Origin: Antedon mediterranea
Lineage: Eukaryota; Echinodermata; Crinoidea; Comatulida; Antedonidae
Direction of reading: 5' to 3'
Length of the DNA stretch: 64,000 bases
NCBI RefSeq assembly: GCF_964355755.1
Contig: NC_092679.1
Coordinates: 9,364,001-9,428,000, forward strand
A program made the position numbers and the translations under genes. Of this stretch, positions 35,129 to 49,544 are shown one piece after another (within the stretch, counting starts at the first letter, position 1; each line of letters opens with the position of its first letter). The notes under the pieces were generated by a model that had not been told where the DNA came from, searched no databases, and saw nothing but the letters and a program-made list of their open reading frames with translations.

Positions 35129-38100
35129 GTTAACAAGTTTTTTCGAAAATCACAAAAGGGTCTAAAATGTCTGTAAATGCGATTTGAAGCTATTTAAAGC
35201 ACTTTGGTGTTTTTAGGTTAACAAGTTTTTTCGAAAATCACAAAATGGTCTAAAACGTCTACAAATGCGATTTGAAGCTATTCTAAGCACTTTTGTGTTT
35301 TTATGTTAACAAGTTTTTTCGAAAATCACAAAATGGTCTAAAATGTCTCCAAATGCGATTTGAAGCTATTCTAAGCACTTTGGTGTTTTTATGGAAACAA
35401 TTTTTTTCGAAAATCACAAAATGGTCTAAAACGTCTCCAAATGTGATTTGAAGCTATTCTGTACACTTTGATGTTTTTATGTTAGCAAGTTTTTTCGAAA
35501 ATCACAAAATGGTCTAAAACGTCTACAAATGCGATTTGTAGCTAATCTGTACACTTTGATGTTTTTATGTTAACAAGTTTTTTCGAAAATCACAAAAGGG
35601 TCTAAAATGTCTGTAAATGCGATTTGAAGCTATTTAAAGCACTTTGGTGTTTTTAGATTAACAAGTTTTTTCGAAAATCACAAAATGGTCTAAAACGTCT
35701 ACAAATGCGATTTGAAGCTATTCTAAGCACTTTTGTGTTTTTATGTTAACAAGTTTTTTCGAAAATCACAAAATGGTCTAAAACGTCTCCAAATGCGATT
35801 TGAAGCTATTTTAAGCACTTTGGTGTTTTTGTGTTAACAAGTTTTTCGAAAATCACAAAATGGTCTAAAACGTTTCCAAATGCGATTTGAAGCTATTCTG
35901 TACACTTTGATGTTTTGTGTGAAAATTTTCTTTCGAAATTCTCAAAATGGTCAAAAACGTTTTTAAATACGATATTAAGCTACTTTGTGCTCTTTGATGT
36001 TTTTGTGTGAAATGTTTTATCGAAATGCTCAAAATGGTCTAAAACGGTTTCTAATGTGATTTCAAGCACTTTGATGTTTTTGTGTAACCAAGTTTTTCGA
36101 AAATCACAAAATTGTCTAAAACGTCTCCAAATGCGATTTGAAGCTATTCTGTACACTTTGATGTTTTTATGTTAACAAGTTTTTCGAAAATCACAAAATG
36201 GTCTAAAACGTCTCCAAATGCGATTTGAAGCTATTCTGTACACTTTGATGTTTTTATGTTAACAAGTTTTTCGAAAATCACAAAATGGTCTAAAACGTCT
36301 CTAAATGCGATTTGAAGCTTTTCTGTACACTTTAATGTTTTTATGTTAACTTTTTTCGAAAATCACAAAATGGTCTAAATTTTCTCCAAATGCGATTTGA
36401 AGCTATTCTAAGCACTTTGATGTTTTTATGTTAACAAGTTTTTTCGAAAATCACAAAATGGTCTAAAACGTCTCCAATAGCGATTTTAAGCTATTCTGTA
36501 CACTTTGATGTTTTTATGTTAACAAGTTTTTCGAAAATCACAAAATGGTCTAAAATGCGATTTTAAGCTATTCTAAGCACTTTGGTGTTTTTATGTTAAC
36601 AAGTTTTTTTGAAAATCACAAAATGGTCTAAAACGTCTCTAAATGCGATTTGAAGCTTTTCTGTACACTTTGATGTTTTTATGTTAACAATTTTTTTCGA
36701 AAATCACAAAATGGTCTAAAATGTCTCCAAATGCGATTTGAAGCTATTCTAAGCACTTTGGTGTTTTTATGGAAACAATTTTTTTCGAAAATCACAAAAT
36801 GGTCTAAAACGTCTCCAATAGCGATTTGAAGCTTTTCTGTACACTTTGGTGTTTTTATGTTAACAAGTTTTTTCGAAAATCACAAAATGGTCTAAAACGT
36901 CTCCAAATGCGATTTGAAGCTAATCTGTACACTTTGATGTTTTTATGTTAACAAGTTTTTTCGAAAATCACAAAATGGTCTAAAACGTTTCAAAATGCGA
37001 TTTGAAGCTTTTCTTTACACTTTGGTGTTTTTATGTTAACAAGTTTTTTCGAAAATCACAAAATGGTCTAAAACGTCTCCAAATGCGATTTGAAGCTATT
37101 CTGTACACTTTGATGTTTTTATGTTAACAAGTTTTTTCGAAGATCACAAAATTGTCTAAAACGTCTACAAATGCAATTTGAAGCTATTCTAAACACTTTT
37201 GTGTTTTTATGTTAACAAGTTTTTTTCGAAAATCACAAAATGGTCTAAAACGTCTGCAAATGCGATTTTAAACTATTCTTAGCACATTGGTGTTTTTATT
37301 TAAACAAATTTTTTCGAAACTCACAAAATGGTCTAAAACGTCTCCAAATGCGATTTGAAGCTATTTTAAGCACTTTGGTGTTTTTGTGTTAACAAGTTTT
37401 TCGAAATGCTCAAAATGGTCTAAAACGTTTTTAAACACGATATTAAGCTATTTTGTGCTCTTTGATGTTTTTTTGTGAAAAGTTTTAGCAAAATGCTCAA
37501 AATGGTCTAAAACGATTTCTAATGTGATTTTAAGAACTTTGATGTTTTTATGTTAACTAGTTTTTTCGAAAATCACAAAATGGTCTAAAACGTCTCCAAA
37601 TGCGATTTGAAGCTATTTTAAGCACTTAGGTGCTTTTGTGTAACCAAGTTTTTTTGAAAATCACAAAAGGGTCTAAAATGTCTCCAAATGTGATTTGAAG
37701 CTATTTTAAGCACTTTGGTGTTTTTGTGTTAACAAGTTTTTCGGAAATCACAAAATTGTCTAAAACGTCTCCAAATGCGATTTGAAGCTATTCTGTACAC
37801 TTTGATGTTTTTATGTTAACAAGTTTTTTAGAAAATCACAAAATGGTCTAAAACATCTCCAAATGCGATTTAAAGCTATTTTAAGCACTTTGGTGTTTTT
37901 ATGTTAACAAGTTTTTTCGAAAATCACAAAATGGTCTAAAACGTCTCCAAATGCGATTTGAAGCTATTTTAAGCACTTTGGTGTTTTTGTGTTAACAAGT
38001 TTTTCGAAATGCTCAAAATGGTCTAAAACGTTTCCAAATGCGATTTGAAGCTATTCTGTACACTTTGATGTTTTGTGTGAAAATTTTCTGTCGAAATGCT

Positions 38101-41100
38101 CAAAATGGTCAAAAACGTTTTTAAATACGATATTAAGCTACTTTGTGCTCTTTGATGTTTTTGTGTGAAATGTTTTATCGAAATGCTCAAAATGGTCTAA
38201 AACGGTTTCTAATGTGATTTCAAGCACTTTGATGTTTTTGTGTAACCAAGTTTTTCGAAAATCACAAAATTGTCTAAAACGTCTCCAAATGCGATTTGAA
38301 GCTATTCTGTACTCTTTGATTTTTTTATTTTAACAAGTTTTTCGAAAATCACAAAATGGTCTAAAACGTCTCCAAATGCGATTTTAAGCTATTCTAAGCA
38401 CTTTGGTGTTTTTATGTTAACAAGTTTTTTTGAAAATCACAAAATGGTCTAAAACGTCTCTAAATGAGATTTGAAGCTTTTCTGTACACTTTGATGTTTT
38501 TATGTTAACAAGTTTTTTCGAAAATCACAAAATGGTCTAAAATGTCTCCAAATGCGATTTGAAGCTATTCTAAGCACTTTGGTGTTTTTATGGAAACAAT
38601 TTTTTTCGAAAATCACAAAATGGTCTAAAACGTCTCCAAATGTGATTTGAAGCTATTCTGTACACTTTGATGTTTTTATGTTAACAAGTTTTTTCGAAAA
38701 TCACAAAATGGTCTAAAACGTCTACAAATGCGATTTGAAGCTATACTGTACACTTTGATGCTTTTATGTTAACAAGTTTTTTCGAAAATCACAAAATGGT
38801 CTAAAACGTTTCCAAATGCGATTTGAAGCTATTCTGTACACTTTGATGTTTTGTGTGAAAATTTTCTGTCGAAATGCTCAAAATGGTCAAAAACGTTTTT
38901 AAATACGATATTAAGCTACTTTGTGCTCTTTGATGTTTTTGTGTGAAATGTTTTATCGAAATGCTCAAAATGGTCTAAAACGGTTTCTAATGTGATTTCA
39001 AGCACTTTGATGTTTTTGTGTAACCAAGTTTTTCGAAAATCACAAAATTGTCTAAAACGTCTCCAAATGCGATTTGAAGCTATTCTGTACACTTTGATGT
39101 TTTTATGTTAACAAGTTTTTCGAAAATCACAAAATGGTCTAAAACGTCTCCAAATGCGATTTGAAGCTATTCTGTACACTTTGATGTTTTTATGTTAACA
39201 AGTTTTTCGAAAATCACAAAATGGTCTAAAACGTCTCTAAATGCGATTTGAAGCTTTTCTGTACACTTTGATGTTTTTATGTTAACAACTTTTTTCGAAA
39301 ATCACAAAATGGTCTAAAATGTCTCCAAATGCGATTTGAAGCTATTCTAAGCACTTTGGTGTTTTTATGTTAACAAGTTTTTTCGAAAATCACAAAATGG
39401 TCTAAAACGTCTCCAAATGCGATTTGAAGCTATTCTGTACACTTTGATGTTTTTATGTTAACAAGTTTTTTCGAAAATCACAAAATGGTCTAAAACGTCT
39501 ACAAATGCGATTTGAAGCTATTCTGTACACTTTGATGTTTTTATGTTAACAAGTTTTTTCGAAAATCACAAAATGGTCTAAAACGTTTCCAAATGCGATT
39601 TGAAGCTATTCTGTACACTTTGATGTTTTGTGTGAAAATTTTCTTTCGAAATGCTCAAAATGGTCAAAAACGTTTTTAAATACGATATTAAGCTACTTTG
39701 TGCTCTTTGATGTTTTTGTGTGAAATGTTTTATCGAAATGCTCAAAATGGTGTAAAACGGTTTCTAATGTGATTTCAAGCACTTTGATGTTTTTGTGTAA
39801 CCAAGTTTTTCGAAAATCACAAAATTGTCTAAAACGTCTCCAAATGCGATTTGAAGCTATTCTGTACACTTTGATGTTTTTATGTTAACAAGTTTTTCGA
39901 AAATCACAAAATGGTCTAAAACATCTCCAAATGCGATTTGAAGCTATTCTGTACACTTTGATGTTTTTATGTTAACAAGTTTTTCGAAAATCACAAAATG
40001 GTCTAAAACGTCTCTAAATGCGATTTGAAGCTTTTCTGTACACTTTGATGTTTTTATGTTAACAACTTTTTTCGAAAATCACAAAATGGTCTAAAATGTC
40101 TCCAAATGCGATTTGAAGCTATTCTAAGCACTTTGATGTTTTTATGTTACCAAGTTTTTTCGAAAATCACAAAATGGTCTAAAATGTCTCCAATAGCGAT
40201 TTTAAGCTATTCTGTACACTTTGATGTTTTTATGTTAACAAGTTTTTCGAAAATCACAAAATGGTCTAAAACGTCTCCAAATGCGATTTTAAGCTATTCT
40301 AAGCACTTTGGTGTTTTTATGTTAACAAGTTTTTTTGAAAATCACAAAATGGTCTAAAACGTCTCTAAATGCGATTTGAAGCTTTTCTGTACACTTTGAT
40401 GTTTTTATGTTAACAACTTTTTTCGAAAATCACAAAATGGTCTAAAATGTCTCCAAATGCGATTTGAAGCTATTCTAAGCACTTTGGTGTTTTTATGGAA
40501 ACAATTTTTTTCGAAAATCACAAAATGGTCTAAAACGTCTCCAATAGCGATTTGAAGCTTTTCTGTACACTTTGGTGTTTTTATGTTAACAAGTTTTTTC
40601 GAAAATCACAAAATGGTCTAAAACGTCTCCAAATGCGATTTGAAGCTAATCTGTACACTTTGATGTTTTTATGTTAACAAGTTTTTTCGAAAATCACAAA
40701 ATGGTCTAAAACGTTTCCAAATGCGATTTGAAGCTTTTCTTTACACTTTGGTGTTTTTATGTTAACAAGTTTTTTCGAAAATCACAAAATGGTCTAAAAC
40801 GTCTCCAAATGCGATTTGAAGCTATTCTGTACACTTTGATGTTTTTATGTTAACAAGTTTTTTCGAAGATCACAAAATGGTCTAAAACGTCTACAAATGC
40901 AATTTGAAGCTATTCTAAGCACTTTTGTGTTTTTATGTTAACAAGTTTTTTCGAAAATCACAAAATGGTCTAAAACGTCTGCAAATGCGATTTTAAACTA
41001 TTCTTAGCACATTGGTGTTTTTATTTAAACAAATTTTTTCGAAACTCACAAAATGGTCTAAAACGTCTCCAAATGCGATTTGAAGCTATTTTAAGCACTT

Positions 41101-42491
41101 TGGTGTTTTTGTGTTAACAAGTTTTTCGAAATGCTCAAAATGGTCTAAAACGTTTTTAAACACGATATTAAGCTATTTTGTGCTCTTTGGTGTTTTTTTG
41201 TGAAAAGTTTTAGCAAAATGCTCAAAATGGTCTAAAACGATTTCTAATGTGATTTTAAGCACTTTGATGTTTTTATGTTAACTAGTTTTTTCGAAAATCA
41301 CAAAATGGTCTAAAACGTCTCCAAATGCGATTTGAAGCTATTTTAAGCACTTAGGTGCTTTTGTGTAACCAAGTTTTTTAGAAAATCACAAAAGGGTCTA
41401 AAATGTCTCCAAATGTGATTTGAAGCTATTTTAAGCACTTTGGTGTTTTTGTGTTAACAAGTTTTTCGGAAATCACAAAATTGTCTAAAACGTCTCCAAA
41501 TGCGATTTGAAGCTATTCTGTACACTTTGATGTTTTTATGTTAACAAGTTTTTTAGAAAATCACAAAATGGTCTAAAACATCTCCAAATGCGATTTAAAG
41601 CTATTTTAAGCACTTTGGTGTTTTTATGTTAACAAGTTTTTTCGAAAATCACAAAATGGTCTAAAACGTCTCCAAATGCGATTTGAAGCTATTTTAAGCA
41701 CTTTGGTGTTTTTGTGTTAACAAGTTTTTCGAAATGCTCAAAATGGTCTAAAACGTTTCCAAATGCGATTTGAAGCTATTCTGTACACTTTGATGTTTTG
41801 TGTGAAAATTTTCTGTCGAAATGCTCAAAATGGTCAAAAACGTTTTTAAATACGATATTAAGCTACTTTGTGCTCTTTGATGTTTTTGTGTGAAATGTTT
41901 TATCGAAATGCTCAAAATGGTCTAAAACGGTTTATAATGTGATTTCAAGCACTTTGATGTTTTTGTGTAACCAAGTTTTTCGAAAATCACAAAATTGTCT
42001 AAAACGTCTCCAAATGCGATTTGAAGCTATTCTGTACTCTTTGATGTTTTTATGTTAACAAGTTTTTCGAAAATCACAAAATGGTCTAAAACGTCTCCAA
42101 ATGCGATTTTAAGCTATTCTAAGCACTTTGGTGTTTTTATGTTAACAAGTTTTTTTGAAATCACAAAATGGTCTAAAACGTCTCTAAATGAGATTTGAAG
42201 CTTTTCTGTACATTTTGATGTTTTTATGTTAACAAGTTTTTTCGAAAATCACAAAATGGTCTAAAATGTCTCCAAATGCGATTTGAAGCTATTCTAAGCA
42301 CTTTGGTGTTTTTATGGAAACAATTTTTTTCGAAAATCACAAAATGGTCTAAAACGTCTCCAAATGTGATTTGAAGCTATTCTGTACACTTTGATGTTTT
42401 TATGTTAGCAAGTTTTTTCGAAAATCACAAAATGGTCTAAAACGTCTACAAATGCGATTTGAAGCTAATCTGTACACTTTGATGTTTTTAT
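35129..42491 (+). repeat. 7.36-kb tandem duplication, copy X
   Basis: Offset 7,363 bp is fixed by anchors 36007/43370, 38165/45528, 38943/46306, 39720/47083 and 41890/49253. Block order is end of beta, alpha 2,158, then 778, 777, alpha 2,170, then start of beta. Rare shared marks are CGAAATTCTCAAAATGG at about 35,934, GGTGTAAAACGG at about 39,750 and GGTTTATAATG at about 41,931. Upstream of 35,129 the match continues at offset 7,451 because copy X has one extra 88-bp AAAAGGGTC unit. Confidence 0.91.
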
Positions 42492-43369
42492 GTTAACAAG
42501 TTTTTTCGAAAATCACAAAAGGGTCTAAAATGTCTGTAAATGCGATTTGAAGCTATTTAAAGCACTTTGGTGTTTTTAGGTTAACAAGTTTTTTCGAAAA
42601 TCACAAAATGGTCTAAAACGTCTACAAATGCGATTTGAAGCTATTCTAAGCACTTTTGTGTTTTTATGTTAACAAGTTTTTTCGAAAATCACAAAATGGT
42701 CTAAAATGTCTCCAAATGCGATTTGAAGCTATTCTAAGCACTTTGGTGTTTTTATGGAAACAATTTTTTTCGAAAATCACAAAATGGTCTAAAACGTCTC
42801 CAAATGTGATTTGAAGCTATTCTGTACACTTTGATGTTTTTATGTTAGCAAGTTTTTTCGAAAATCACAAAATGGTCTAAAACGTCTACAAATGCGATTT
42901 GTAGCTAATCTGTACACTTTGATGTTTTTATGTTAACAAGTTTTTTCGAAAATCACAAAAGGGTCTAAAATGTCTGTAAATGCGATTTGAAGCTATTTAA
43001 AGCACTTTGGTGTTTTTAGATTAACAAGTTTTTTCGAAAATCACAAAATGGTCTAAAACGTCTACAAATGCGATTTGAAGCTATTCTAAGCACTTTTGTG
43101 TTTTTATGTTAACAAGTTTTTTCGAAAATCACAAAATGGTCTAAAACGTCTCCAAATGCGATTTGAAGCTATTTTAAGCACTTTGGTGTTTTTGTGTTAA
43201 CAAGTTTTTCGAAAATCACAAAATGGTCTAAAACGTTTCCAAATGCGATTTGAAGCTATTCTGTACACTTTGATGTTTTGTGTGAAAATTTTCTTTCGAA
43301 ATTCTCAAAATGGTCAAAAACGTTTTTAAATACGATATTAAGCTACTTTGTGCTCTTTGATGTTTTTGT
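41890..43369 (+). repeat. Representative beta block (1,480 bp)
   Basis: Order of units: cassette 1 tail (GGTTTATAATG form), GTACTC, CTAAGC, ATGAGATTTG, then pentamer one, pentamer two (offset 440 bp, 42,241 versus 42,681), a CACTTTTGTG unit, a TTTTGTGTTAAC unit, and cassette 1 with TTTTCTTTCG. The pentamers hold TATGGAAACAA, GTTAGCAAG, CTAATCTG, AAAAGGGTC and CTACAAATG units. An identical-length block is at 49765-51244; 1,568-bp forms at 9142, 34439 and 60688 have one extra 88-bp unit. Confidence 0.86.
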
Positions 43370-46300
43370 GTGAAATGTTTTATCGAAATGCTCAAAATGG
43401 TCTAAAACGGTTTCTAATGTGATTTCAAGCACTTTGATGTTTTTGTGTAACCAAGTTTTTCGAAAATCACAAAATTGTCTAAAACGTCTCCAAATGCGAT
43501 TTGAAGCTATTCTGTACACTTTGATGTTTTTATGTTAACAAGTTTTTCGAAAATCACAAAATGGTCTAAAACGTCTCCAAATGCGATTTGAAGCTATTCT
43601 GTACACTTTGATGTTTTTATGTTAACAAGTTTTTCGAAAATCACAAAATGGTCTAAAACGTCTCTAAATGCGATTTGAAGCTTTTCTGTACACTTTAATG
43701 TTTTTATGTTAACTTTTTTCGAAAATCACAAAATGGTCTAAATTTTCTCCAAATGCGATTTGAAGCTATTCTAAGCACTTTGATGTTTTTATGTTAACAA
43801 GTTTTTTCGAAAATCACAAAATGGTCTAAAACGTCTCCAATAGCGATTTTAAGCTATTCTGTACACTTTGATGTTTTTATGTTAACAAGTTTTTCGAAAA
43901 TCACAAAATGGTCTAAAATGCGATTTTAAGCTATTCTAAGCACTTTGGTGTTTTTATGTTAACAAGTTTTTTTGAAAATCACAAAATGGTCTAAAACGTC
44001 TCTAAATGCGATTTGAAGCTTTTCTGTACACTTTGATGTTTTTATGTTAACAACTTTTTTCGAAAATCACAAAATGGTCTAAAATGTCTCCAAATGCGAT
44101 TTGAAGCTATTCTAAGCACTTTGGTGTTTTTATGGAAACAATTTTTTTCGAAAATCACAAAATGGTCTAAAACGTCTCCAATAGCGATTTGAAGCTTTTC
44201 TGTACACTTTGGTGTTTTTATGTTAACAAGTTTTTTCGAAAATCACAAAATGGTCTAAAACGTCTCCAAATGCGATTTGAAGCTAATCTGTACACTTTGA
44301 TGTTTTTATGTTAACAAGTTTTTTCGAAAATCACAAAATGGTCTAAAACGTTTCAAAATGCGATTTGAAGCTTTTCTTTACACTTTGGTGTTTTTATGTT
44401 AACAAGTTTTTTCGAAAATCACAAAATGGTCTAAAACGTCTCCAAATGCGATTTGAAGCTATTCTGTACACTTTGATGTTTTTATGTTAACAAGTTTTTT
44501 CGAAGATCACAAAATTGTCTAAAACGTCTACAAATGCAATTTGAAGCTATTCTAAACACTTTTGTGTTTTTATGTTAACAAGTTTTTTTCGAAAATCACA
44601 AAATGGTCTAAAACGTCTGCAAATGCGATTTTAAACTATTCTTAGCACATTGGTGTTTTTATTTAAACAAATTTTTTCGAAACTCACAAAATGGTCTAAA
44701 ACGTCTCCAAATGCGATTTGAAGCTATTTTAAGCACTTTGGTGTTTTTGTGTTAACAAGTTTTTCGAAATGCTCAAAATGGTCTAAAACGTTTTTAAACA
44801 CGATATTAAGCTATTTTGTGCTCTTTGATGTTTTTTTGTGAAAAGTTTTAGCAAAATGCTCAAAATGGTCTAAAACGATTTCTAATGTGATTTTAAGAAC
44901 TTTGATGTTTTTATGTTAACTAGTTTTTTCGAAAATCACAAAATGGTCTAAAACGTCTCCTAATGCGATTTGAAGCTATTTTAAGCACTTAGGTGCTTTT
45001 GTGTAACCAAGTTTTTTTGAAAATCACAAAAGGGTCTAAAATGTCTCCAAATGTGATTTGAAGCTATTTTAAGCACTTTGGTGTTTTTGTGTTAACAAGT
45101 TTTTCGGAAATCACAAAATTGTCTAAAACGTCTCCAAATGCGATTTGAAGCTATTCTGTACACTTTGATGTTTTTATGTTAACAAGTTTTTTAGAAAATC
45201 ACAAAATGGTCTAAAACATCTCCAAATGCGATTTAAAGCTATTTTAAGCACTTTGGTGTTTTTATGTTAACAAGTTTTTTCGAAAATCACAAAATGGTCT
45301 AAAACGTCTCCAAATGCGATTTGAAGCTATTTTAAGCACTTTGGTGTTTTTGTGTTAACAAGTTTTTCGAAATGCTCAAAATGGTCTAAAACGTTTCCAA
45401 ATGCGATTTGAAGCTATTCTGTACACTTTGATGTTTTGTGTGAAAATTTTCTGTCGAAATGCTCAAAATGGTCAAAAACGTTTTTAAATACGATATTAAG
45501 CTACTTTGTGCTCTTTGATGTTTTTGTGTGAAATGTTTTATCGAAATGCTCAAAATGGTCTAAAACGGTTTCTAATGTGATTTCAAGCACTTTGATGTTT
45601 TTGTGTAACCAAGTTTTTCGAAAATCACAAAATTGTCTAAAACGTCTCCAAATGCGATTTGAAGCTATTCTGTACTCTTTGATTTTTTTATTTTAACAAG
45701 TTTTTCGAAAATCACAAAATGGTCTAAAACGTCTCCAAATGCGATTTTAAGCTATTCTAAGCACTTTGGTGTTTTTATGTTAACAAGTTTTTTTGAAAAT
45801 CACAAAATGGTCTAAAACGTCTCTAAATGAGATTTGAAGCTTTTCTGTACACTTTGATGTTTTTATGTTAACAAGTTTTTTCGAAAATCACAAAATGGTC
45901 TAAAATGTCTCCAAATGCGATTTGAAGCTATTCTAAGCACTTTGGTGTTTTTATGGAAACAATTTTTTTCGAAAATCACAAAATGGTCTAAAACGTCTCC
46001 AAATGTGATTTGAAGCTATTCTGTACACTTTGATGTTTTTATGTTAACAAGTTTTTTCGAAAATCACAAAATGGTCTAAAACGTCTACAAATGCGATTTG
46101 AAGCTATACTGTACACTTTGATGCTTTTATGTTAACAAGTTTTTTCGAAAATCACAAAATGGTCTAAAACGTTTCCAAATGCGATTTGAAGCTATTCTGT
46201 ACACTTTGATGTTTTGTGTGAAAATTTTCTGTCGAAATGCTCAAAATGGTCAAAAACGTTTTTAAATACGATATTAAGCTACTTTGTGCTCTTTGATGTT

Positions 46301-49300
46301 TTTGTGTGAAATGTTTTATCGAAATGCTCAAAATGGTCTAAAACGGTTTCTAATGTGATTTCAAGCACTTTGATGTTTTTGTGTAACCAAGTTTTTCGAA
46401 AATCACAAAATTGTCTAAAACGTCTCCAAATGCGATTTGAAGCTATTCTGTACACTTTGATGTTTTTATGTTAACAAGTTTTTCGAAAATCACAAAATGG
46501 TCTAAAACGTCTCCAAATGCGATTTGAAGCTATTCTGTACACTTTGATGTTTTTATGTTAACAAGTTTTTCGAAAATCACAAAATGGTCTAAAACGTCTC
46601 TAAATGCGATTTGAAGCTTTTCTGTACACTTTGATGTTTTTATGTTAACAACTTTTTTCGAAAATCACAAAATGGTCTAAAATGTCTCCAAATGCGATTT
46701 GAAGCTATTCTAAGCACTTTGGTGTTTTTATGTTAACAAGTTTTTTCGAAAATCACAAAATGGTCTAAAACGTCTCCAAATGCGATTTGAAGCTATTCTG
46801 TACACTTTGATGTTTTTATGTTAACAAGTTTTTTCGAAAATCACAAAATGGTCTAAAACGTCTACAAATGCGATTTGAAGCTATTCTGTACACTTTGATG
46901 TTTTTATGTTAACAAGTTTTTTCGAAAATCACAAAATGGTCTAAAACGTTTCCAAATGCGATTTGAAGCTATTCTGTACACTTTGATGTTTTGTGTGAAA
47001 ATTTTCTTTCGAAATGCTCAAAATGGTCAAAAACGTTTTTAAATACGATATTAAGCTACTTTGTGCTCTTTGATGTTTTTGTGTGAAATGTTTTATCGAA
47101 ATGCTCAAAATGGTGTAAAACGGTTTCTAATGTGATTTCAAGCACTTTGATGTTTTTGTGTAACCAAGTTTTTCGAAAATCACAAAATTGTCTAAAACGT
47201 CTCCAAATGCGATTTGAAGCTATTCTGTACACTTTGATGTTTTTATGTTAACAAGTTTTTCGAAAATCACAAAATGGTCTAAAACATCTCCAAATTCGAT
47301 TTGAAGCTATTCTGTACACTTTGATGTTTTTATGTTAACAAGTTTTTCGAAAATCACAAAATGGTCTAAAACGTCTCTAAATGCGATTTGAAGCTTTTCT
47401 GTACACTTTGATGTTTTTATGTTAACAACTTTTTTCGAAAATCACAAAATGGTCTAAAATGTCTCCAAATGCGATTTGAAGCTATTCTAAGCACTTTGAT
47501 GTTTTTATGTTACCAAGTTTTTTCGAAAATCACAAAATGGTCTAAAATGTCTCCAATAGCGATTTTAAGCTATTCTGTACACTTTGATGTTTTTATGTTA
47601 ACAAGTTTTTCGAAAATCACAAAATGGTCTAAAACGTCTCCAAATGCGATTTTAAGCTATTCTAAGCACTTTGGTGTTTTTATGTTAACAAGTTTTTTTG
47701 AAAATCACAAAATGGTCTAAAACGTCTCTAAATGCGATTTGAAGCTTTTCTGTACACTTTGATGTTTTTATGTTAACAACTTTTTTCGAAAATCACAAAA
47801 TGGTCTAAAATGTCTCCAAATGCGATTTGAAGCTATTCTAAGCACTTTGGTGTTTTTATGGAAACAATTTTTTTCGAAAATCACAAAATGGTCTAAAACG
47901 TCTCCAATAGCGATTTGAAGCTTTTCTGTACACTTTGGTGTTTTTATGTTAACAAGTTTTTTCGAAAATCACAAAATGGTCTAAAACGTCTCCAAATGCG
48001 ATTTGAAGCTAATCTGTACACTTTGATGTTTTTATGTTAACAAGTTTTTTCGAAAATCACAAAATGGTCTAAAACGTTTCCAAATGCGATTTGAAGCTTT
48101 TCTTTACACTTTGGTGTTTTTATGTTAACAAGTTTTTTCGAAAATCACAAAATGGTCTAAAACGTCTCCAAATGCGATTTGAAGCTATTCTGTACACTTT
48201 GATGTTTTTATGTTAACAAGTTTTTTCGAAGATCACAAAATGGTCTAAAACGTCTACAAATGCAATTTGAAGCTATTCTAAGCACTTTTGTGTTTTTATG
48301 TTAACAAGTTTTTTCGAAAATCACAAAATGGTCTAAAACGTCTGCAAATGCGATTTTAAACTATTCTTAGCACATTGGTGTTTTTATTTAAACAAATTTT
48401 TTCGAAACTCACAAAATGGTCTAAAACGTCTCCAAATGCGATTTGAAGCTATTTTAAGCACTTTGGTGTTTTTGTGTTAACAAGTTTTTCGAAATGCTCA
48501 AAATGGTCTAAAACGTTTTTAAACACGATATTAAGCTATTTTGTGCTCTTTGGTGTTTTTTTGTGAAAAGTTTTAGCAAAATGCTCAAAATGGTCTAAAA
48601 CGATTTCTAATGTGATTTTAAGCACTTTGATGTTTTTATGTTAACTAGTTTTTTCGAAAATCACAAAATGGTCTAAAACGTCTCCAAATGCGATTTGAAG
48701 CTATTTTAAGCACTTAGGTGCTTTTGTGTAACCAAGTTTTTTAGAAAATCACAAAAGGGTCTAAAATGTCTCCAAATGTGATTTGAAGCTATTTTAAGCA
48801 CTTTGGTGTTTTTGTGTTAACAAGTTTTTCGGAAATCACAAAATTGTCTAAAACGTCTCCAAATGCGATTTGAAGCTATTCTGTACACTTTGATGTTTTT
48901 ATGTTAACAAGTTTTTTAGAAAATCACAAAATGGTCTAAAACATCTCCAAATGCGATTTAAAGCTATTTTAAGCACTTTGGTGTTTTTATGTTAACAAGT
49001 TTTTTCGAAAATCACAAAATGGTCTAAAACGTCTCCAAATGCGATTTGAAGCTATTTTAAGCACTTTGGTGTTTTTGTGTTAACAAGTTTTTCGAAATGC
49101 TCAAAATGGTCTAAAACGTTTCCAAATGCGATTTGAAGCTATTCTGTACACTTTGATGTTTTGTGTGAAAATTTTCTGTCGAAATGCTCAAAATGGTCAA
49201 AAACGTTTTTAAATACGATATTAAGCTACTTTGTGCTCTTTGATGTTTTTGTGTGAAATGTTTTATCGAAATGCTCAAAATGGTCTAAAACGGTTTATAA

Positions 49301-49544
49301 TGTGATTTCAAGCACTTTGATGTTTTTGTGTAACCAAGTTTTTCGAAAATCACAAAATTGTCTAAAACGTCTCCAAATGCGATTTGAAGCTATTCTGTAC
49401 TCTTTGATGTTTTTATGTTAACAAGTTTTTCGAAAATCACAAAATGGTCTAAAACGTCTCCAAATGCGATTTTAAGCTATTCTAAGCACTTTGGTGTTTT
49501 TATGTTAACAAGTTTTTTTGAAATCACAAAATGGTCTAAAACGT
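42492..49544 (+). repeat. 7.36-kb tandem duplication, copy Y
   Basis: This is the second copy of the preceding unit; the match stops near 49,544, about 310 bp short of a full length. Private changes seen are CTCCTAATGCG at about 44,958 and CAAATTCGATTTG at about 47,291. Both copies carry the 10-bp deletion TAAAATGCGATTTT (about 36,551 and 43,916). At 36691, X has T where Y (44054) has C. Confidence 0.9.

Larger units (their letters stand above)
27226..37751 (+). repeat. Large dispersed duplication (offset 26,249 bp), copy P
   Basis: All anchors from 28291 to 36007 recur exactly 26,249 bp downstream (54540 to 62256), as do the cassette 2 copies at 27561, 31111, 31451, 33709 and 37435. Rare variants are shared: GATCTAAAACG at about 30,742, GTTTTTAAAAACG at about 32,130, GAAAATTACAAAATGG at about 32,712, GATTTGTAGC at about 35,534. 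The copy is at least 10.5 kb; its right end is not seen because copy Q runs off the window. Confidence 0.92.
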
